From the NCBI GenBank assembly GCA_005792225.1, contig SXSP01000348.1:1-7048 (forward strand): a stretch of 7,048 bases of DNA, in the 5' to 3' direction. The notes under the pieces are model-generated. The model had not been told where the DNA came from, ran no database searches, and saw nothing but the letters and a program-made list of their open reading frames with translations. This document shows, in pieces, positions 6,996 to 7,048 of the stretch (positions are counted from its first letter, which is position 1; each line of letters starts with the position of its first letter). The stretch is from Bdellovibrionales bacterium (lineage in GTDB: Bacteria > Bdellovibrionota > Bdellovibrionia > Bdellovibrionales > JAMPXM01). The translations under genes and the position numbers were made by a program.

Positions 6996-7048
6996 GTCTA
7001 GCCGAGACGTTCGTATCGAAAATGAGGACTCAGGGCGTGCGAGGTCGA
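6986..7048 (-). other. Flank upstream of cheA, possibly the 3' end of another gene
   Basis: Two minus-strand frames are open from the right edge. One ends at TAG (7000-6998), 12 bases before the cheA ATG, giving 16 residues ending RYERLG. The other ends at TGA (6956-6954), which would overlap cheA by about 30 bases. Neither fragment is long enough to identify. No convincing sigma-70 or sigma-28 promoter was seen, so the operon may begin further upstream, outside the window. Confidence 0.35.

Noticed and set aside
6986..7048. Promoter for the operon directly upstream of cheA
   Set aside because: No paired -35/-10 boxes or flagellar sigma-28 pattern could be picked out, and open frames from the edge suggest coding sequence.

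Overview
The window is a compact chemotaxis (che) gene cluster. All five genes lie on the minus strand and run from high to low coordinates: cheA (6985-5069), cheW (5072-4605), a methyl-accepting chemotaxis protein gene (4591-2468), a cheR fused to CheB-like domains (2465-615), and a cheB with an N-terminal extension that runs off the left edge (608-1). Junctions are tight: a 4-base ATGA overlap, then gaps of 13, 2 and 6 bases. The genes are therefore almost certainly one translationally coupled transcript. Nothing on the plus strand looks real; the long plus-strand open frames are shadows of the minus-strand genes. No terminator, RNA gene, mobile element or CRISPR array was seen, and there is no gene-free stretch over 300 bases.

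The genes encode one sensory complex and its adaptation enzymes. The receptor has a periplasmic Cache-type sensor between two membrane helices. CheW couples it to the histidine kinase CheA, which here has no P2 domain. CheR should methylate the receptor, and the last gene should encode the phosphorylation-activated methylesterase/deamidase CheB. No stand-alone CheY, CheC/CheX or CheZ is present, so the motor-side output is encoded elsewhere.

The unusual part is the left third. The CheR protein continues past its methyltransferase into an intact CheB-type receiver domain. It then has a roughly 160-residue region that I read, tentatively, as a decayed CheB methylesterase domain without the catalytic Ser and His. 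The following CheB carries about 114 extra residues before its receiver; these may be a decayed CheD domain lacking the catalytic Cys and His. The two receivers share a 30-base stretch with only two differences, which suggests duplication, exchange or strong constraint between neighbours.

The organism is a flagellated (or otherwise chemotactic) Gram-negative bacterium of moderate to fairly high GC. The P2-less CheA, the receptor without a recognisable HAMP domain, and the receptor tip reading [19 protein letters not shown] are from memory reminiscent of Bdellovibrionota and relatives. This placement is a guess that needs a database search.
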